Assembly (NCBI GenBank): GCA_039513195.1
Contig: JBCCRM010000011.1
Coordinates: 62,001-126,000 of the forward strand
Source of the DNA: Thermohalobaculum sp039513195
Lineage (GTDB): Bacteria; Pseudomonadota; Alphaproteobacteria; Rhodobacterales; Rhodobacteraceae
Length of the DNA stretch: 64,000 bases
Direction: 5' to 3'
Within the stretch, counting starts at the first letter, position 1. Each line of letters starts with the position of its first letter. Of the stretch, positions 61,145 to 64,000 are shown piece after piece. The notes beneath the pieces are model-generated. The model saw only the letters and a program-made list of their open reading frames with translations. It searched no databases and was not told the origin of the DNA. The translations under genes and the position numbers were made by a program.

Positions 61145-62247
61145 TCGAGGCTCACGCCGTAGCGCTCGCTCAGCCAGCCCTTGATCCAGGCGGTGGCCTC
61201 CGGGTCGACCACGGTGCCCTGGGTCAGCTTGACCTTCGCCGCCTCGCCTGTCGATTGCGGATAGACGCCGAGGCGGGCTTTGGAGATCTCCGCGAAGTCC
61301 GACCGCGCCGTGACCGCCTGGAATGCCGCCGTATAGGCATCGGTGATCTCCGCCGGGGTGTCGCCGGGGAGGAACACCATCTTCTGGGCCGGGAAGCCCG
61401 CGACGAAGAACGCCTTCCACGCATCCCATTCCGGGCCCGACGGCTCCGTGCCTTTGACCTGGGTATAGACCTCCTTGAAGGTCGGGATGTCCGGGAAGGT
61501 CGGGTCGCGGACGATCTGGCCTTCCTCGTCCAGCGCGCCCCAGGTCATGATCGGGACCGCCTTGCCCTCCTCGACCAGCGGCGTGACCTTGCCGAGGAAG
61601 CCCGACGAGGTCTGGTAGTCGATGTTCGCCTCGCCCCGCTCGAACATCAGCCGGCCCTCGCCGCGGCCCTTGATGCCGAAAATCGGCTCGACCTTCATGC
61701 CCAGCATCTCCCAGGCCAGCAGCGGCACCAGGTCGAGGCGGGTGGCGCCCTGGCTGCCATAGATGAACTGGGTGCTGTCGATCAGGCCCTGCGGGTCGGA
61801 GGCCCATTGCTCGGCCAGGTCCGGGGGCAGATAGGCGACGCCGCCGGTGGCGGAGGCGAGGACCACATTCCAATCGGCATAGTCGAATCTGACCCGCTTA
61901 TCGCCGAGGAGGAACGGGAACTGCGTCGAGCCCGAGGTGCCGAGTATGGTCAGCCCGTCCGGGTCGGCGTTCTTGGCGAACCAGTTGGCACCCTTGGTCG
62001 ATCCGGCGCCGGGCATGTTCTTCACCACGATGGTGGGATTGCCGGGCAGCGCTTCGGCGAGGAGCGGCGCGTAGAACCGGGCCCATTTGTCGGAGCCGCC
62101 GCCCTCCTTGAACGGGATGATCCATTCGACCGTCTCGCCCTCGAAGCTGACATCGGCCGCTGCCGCCGGGCCGGAAAGGCCCAGGGTTACGGCCGCGGCC
62201 GCAAGCGCCAGGGCGCCCCGCCGGGTTGGTTTGCAAAAATCTGACAT
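61141..62247 (-). CDS. Tripartite tricarboxylate transporter substrate-binding protein (TctC/Bug type)
   Basis: A 368-residue periplasmic receptor with a Tat-like signal (TRRGALALAAAAVTLGLSGPAAAA). Mature-part features of the family are VEWIIPFKEGGGSDKWARFYAPLLAEALPGNPTIVVKNMPGAGSTKGANWFAKNADPDGLTILG and a late LTQGTVVDPEATAWIKGWL. The GGGSD loop and the PGAGS segment form the carboxylate-binding site in related Bug proteins. It heads the operon with the TctA-TctB fusion and probably delivers a di- or tricarboxylate. Confidence 0.92.
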   Translation of the reverse strand: MSDFCKPTRRGALALAAAAVTLGLSGPAAAADVSFEGETVEWIIPFKEGGGSDKWARFYAPLLAEALPGNPTIVVKNMPGAGSTKGANWFAKNADPDGLTILGTSGSTQFPFLLGDKRVRFDYADWNVVLASATGGVAYLPPDLAEQWASDPQGLIDSTQFIYGSQGATRLDLVPLLAWEMLGMKVEPIFGIKGRGEGRLMFERGEANIDYQTSSGFLGKVTPLVEEGKAVPIMTWGALDEEGQIVRDPTFPDIPTFKEVYTQVKGTEPSGPEWDAWKAFFVAGFPAQKMVFLPGDTPAEITDAYTAAFQAVTARSDFAEISKARLGVYPQSTGEAAKVKLTQGTVVDPEATAWIKGWLSERYGVSLD

Positions 62248-62465
62248 GGCTAGCCTCCCGTCTCAAAGCATGGATGGGGGGCTCGCGCGATGCCGCCGGT
62301 CCTCCCCATCGCAGGTCCCGGGTCTGCGATTCGCCCGGTTGGTTGCGATGCCAGAGCGTTGCAGGTCGGCCGAGGCGCCGCAACCATGTCCCTCGCGGCG
62401 CCCGTGTTCCATGCGGCAGAGGTTGTGCAGAGGTCTGCGACGGTGCACCCGGCGCCGCGCTTTGG

Positions 62466-62565
62466 CCCTCCGCCGCGGGCGCCCGGCGTGCCACTGGCCC
62501 TGGCGGATGGCGCGGCGGCCTGGGACGCGGCGCAGCCCGCCGGCCCGGCTCGCCGGTCGGCCCCA
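62466..62565 (-). repeat. REP-like repeat, site 7 (inverted unit, possible degenerate partner to the left)
   Basis: Read on the minus strand: CGTCCCAGGCCGCCGCG, then CCGCCAGGGCCAGTGGC, then CGCCCGCGGCGGAGGG. A degenerate forward unit may occupy about 62360-62420. It fills the gap between the second gamma-glutamyltransferase gene (stop at 62634) and the binding-protein gene. The 386-bp gap contains no gene. Confidence 0.68.
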
Positions 62566-62633
62566 TGGAGGTCCGAGGGCGACGGCGATCCCGGTCGCAG
62601 CCGCCACGGGCGGTCGGTTTTCCGGGGCCGCCG

Positions 62634-64000
62634 CTAACGGCCGATGGCATAGGCCTGCATCAGTCGCGGCGTTGCGGCGGCGCGCAGCACGCCGTCCGCA
62701 TCGCGGCTGGCCGCGGTCAGCCGCCCGATGGACCACGGTTCCGCCACCTCGACCAGATGGCCCCGCGCGCGAAGATCCGCGATCACCGCCTCGCCCGCTG
62801 CCGGCTCGATCATCATACGCCCCGGCAGCGCCTGGCGCGGATAGAAGGACGCGGTGAAATGCTGCGAATGGAACAGCGGCGCGTCGATCGCCTGTTGCAG
62901 GTTTTCGATCCCGTGGACATGGCGCAGGAACAGGATCAGCTGCCACTGGTCCTGCTGATCGCCGCCCGGGGTGCCGAAGGCGAGCTGCGGCCGCCCATCC
63001 CTCAGCGCCATCGAGGGCGAGAGCGTTGTCCGCGGCCGCCGTCCCGGCGCGAGGCTCGACGGCAGACCGGGGTCGAGCCAGAACATCTGCGCCCGCGAAT
63101 TGAGCGCAAAGCCCAGTTCCGGCACGGTCGGCGAGGATTGTAGCCAGCCGCCAGATGGCGTGGCCGAGACCATGTTTCCCCAGCGGTCGATCACATCGAT
63201 ATGGACCGTGTCGCCGGGTCGCTCAGCGAGATGCGCCATGGTCGGTTCGCCGGCATCGGCGCCGACCTGAACATCGATCTCGCGGGCGGCCCGGGCGATG
63301 GCGGCCTCTGCCTGCTCGGTGAACCCTGGGATCATGCCCGGGCGCTGGTCCTGCGACGCCTCTGCCCCGATCAGACCCGCCCGCTCGGCGCCATAGGCGT
63401 CCGAGAGCAGGGTGTCGAGCGGGATGTCGCTGTCGGCCGGGTCGCCGTAATGCGCCTCCCGATCCGCGAAAGACAGTTTGACCGCCTCCACGACGTTGTG
63501 GACGAAGTCGGCGCCGAGCGGGTCCATCGCGTCGACCCCGGCGTGGCGGAGGATCTGGAGCGCCTGAAGCATCGCCGGACCCTGGCCCCAAGGCCCGGTT
63601 TTGGCCACGGTCCAGGCCCCGTAATCGAGGGTCACCGGGTTTTCGTAGGTCGCCTGCCAAGCGGCCATGTCCTGGGCGGTCAGCACACCCTTGCGGCGGG
63701 TTCCGGTGCCGTCCATCGCCTCCGTCGTTTGGGCAAAATGCCCGAGCGCCTCGGCCACGAAGCCGCGATAGAAGGCATCGCGGGCGCGTTCGATCTGCTC
63801 CTCGCGGCCGGAGACGGTTTCTGCCTCGGCGAGAAGCCGGGTCCAGGTGGTCGCAAGCGCCGGATTGCACAGCATCTGGCCTGCCTGCGGGATGCTGCCG
63901 CCCGGCAGCCAGAGCTGCGCCGAGCTCGGCCACTCGGCGCGGAACAAGGGTGCTACGCCGGCGATTGCATCGGCGGCCCGGGCGAGCAGCGGGTGGCCGT
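62634..64000 (-). CDS. Gamma-glutamyltransferase family protein, N-terminal part beyond window
   Basis: The frame is open to the right edge, so the N-terminus and any signal peptide are missing; 455 codons are visible. The likely catalytic Thr is in GDTVHIDVIDRWGN, with SPTVPELGFALNSRAQMFWLDP, APGRRPRTTLSPSMALRDG and FGTPGGDQQDQW after it. The DTVHI form, rather than TTHLS, and the QDQW end place it in the ywrD-like branch, which acts on compounds other than glutathione in several bacteria. It is clearly different from the ggt gene at 9789. It is followed by a REP-like repeat and the TTT operon. Confidence 0.9.
   Translation of the reverse strand, partial: GHPLLARAADAIAGVAPLFRAEWPSSAQLWLPGGSIPQAGQMLCNPALATTWTRLLAEAETVSGREEQIERARDAFYRGFVAEALGHFAQTTEAMDGTGTRRKGVLTAQDMAAWQATYENPVTLDYGAWTVAKTGPWGQGPAMLQALQILRHAGVDAMDPLGADFVHNVVEAVKLSFADREAHYGDPADSDIPLDTLLSDAYGAERAGLIGAEASQDQRPGMIPGFTEQAEAAIARAAREIDVQVGADAGEPTMAHLAERPGDTVHIDVIDRWGNMVSATPSGGWLQSSPTVPELGFALNSRAQMFWLDPGLPSSLAPGRRPRTTLSPSMALRDGRPQLAFGTPGGDQQDQWQLILFLRHVHGIENLQQAIDAPLFHSQHFTASFYPRQALPGRMMIEPAAGEAVIADLRARGHLVEVAEPWSIGRLTAASRDADGVLRAAATPRLMQAYAIGR

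Noticed and set aside
1..64000. tRNA, rRNA and CRISPR arrays
   Set aside because: No T-loop-like GTTCRANNC with matching arms, no rRNA signature and no regularly spaced direct repeats were seen on either strand.

Overview
The window is a GC-rich (roughly two-thirds G+C), densely coded bacterial chromosome segment. Gene content points to an alphaproteobacterium, most likely in or near the Rhodobacteraceae. Pointers are gatC-gatA without an adjacent gatB, an OlsB-type ornithine acyltransferase, a tripartite tricarboxylate (TTT) transporter with a PrpF-family enzyme, an MttB-superfamily methyltransferase, and an exosortase locus with one dedicated target. This taxonomic call is inference from gene families. 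No rRNA, tRNA, CRISPR array or intact transposase gene was seen.

Layout. 1-3.0 kb: the N-terminal part of an MttB-family methyltransferase, two weak small ORFs, a cold-shock protein and a small membrane protein. 3.0-22.1 kb: mostly housekeeping genes, namely gatA/gatC, a UPF0173 hydrolase, a HAD pyrimidine nucleotidase, a SAM methyltransferase, msrB, olsB, an HSL-type esterase, a gamma-glutamyltransferase, moaA, a GST, an acyl-CoA synthetase, a SOUL-type lipoprotein, a second lipoprotein, glmS-glmU and a phosphoglycolate-phosphatase-like HAD. 22.1-23.4 kb is a gene desert.

23.4-33.7 kb: a divergent GlxA/CdhR-type AraC regulator faces a long plus-strand CoA-thioester catabolic operon. It encodes an NDP-forming acyl-CoA ligase, a family III (CaiB-like) CoA-transferase, two enoyl-CoA hydratases, an acyl-CoA dehydrogenase, an MDR reductase, a hotdog thioesterase and an enolase-superfamily enzyme. 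The combination resembles carnitine/betaine-type catabolism, but the substrate is not proven. 33.7-40.7 kb: a polar-amino-acid-type ABC transporter with two binding proteins, next to a GST, an AhpD-like protein, a 2-oxoglutarate/Fe(II)-type oxygenase and an M29/NicX-like protein. This looks like uptake plus oxidative breakdown of a nitrogenous compound.

40.8-51.5 kb is the most unusual stretch. It has a 1008-residue protein with about 12 membrane helices followed by a patatin-like lipase domain. Next is a compact minus-strand operon in which an exosortase, its probable single PEP-bearing VIT/VWA target, a response regulator and a histidine kinase are tightly coupled. Divergent from it is a two-gene operon of small proteins that look roadblock/LC7-like. 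51.6-64 kb: an IlvD/Edd dehydratase, a gene-poor repeat-rich stretch, an AbrB-type membrane protein, and a minus-strand TTT-transporter operon (binding protein, YjbR-like protein, fused TctA-TctB, PrpF-family isomerase, GntR regulator), then a second, truncated gamma-glutamyltransferase.

The intergenic DNA is itself structured. One REP-like repeat family occurs at seven sites, usually as tail-to-tail pairs after gene ends. A second set consists of long hairpins whose stems differ but whose loops carry CCACCCACC. A 62-bp element occurs twice, 45 kb apart. A roughly 105-bp element occurs as an inverted pair around 54.1-55.0 kb.
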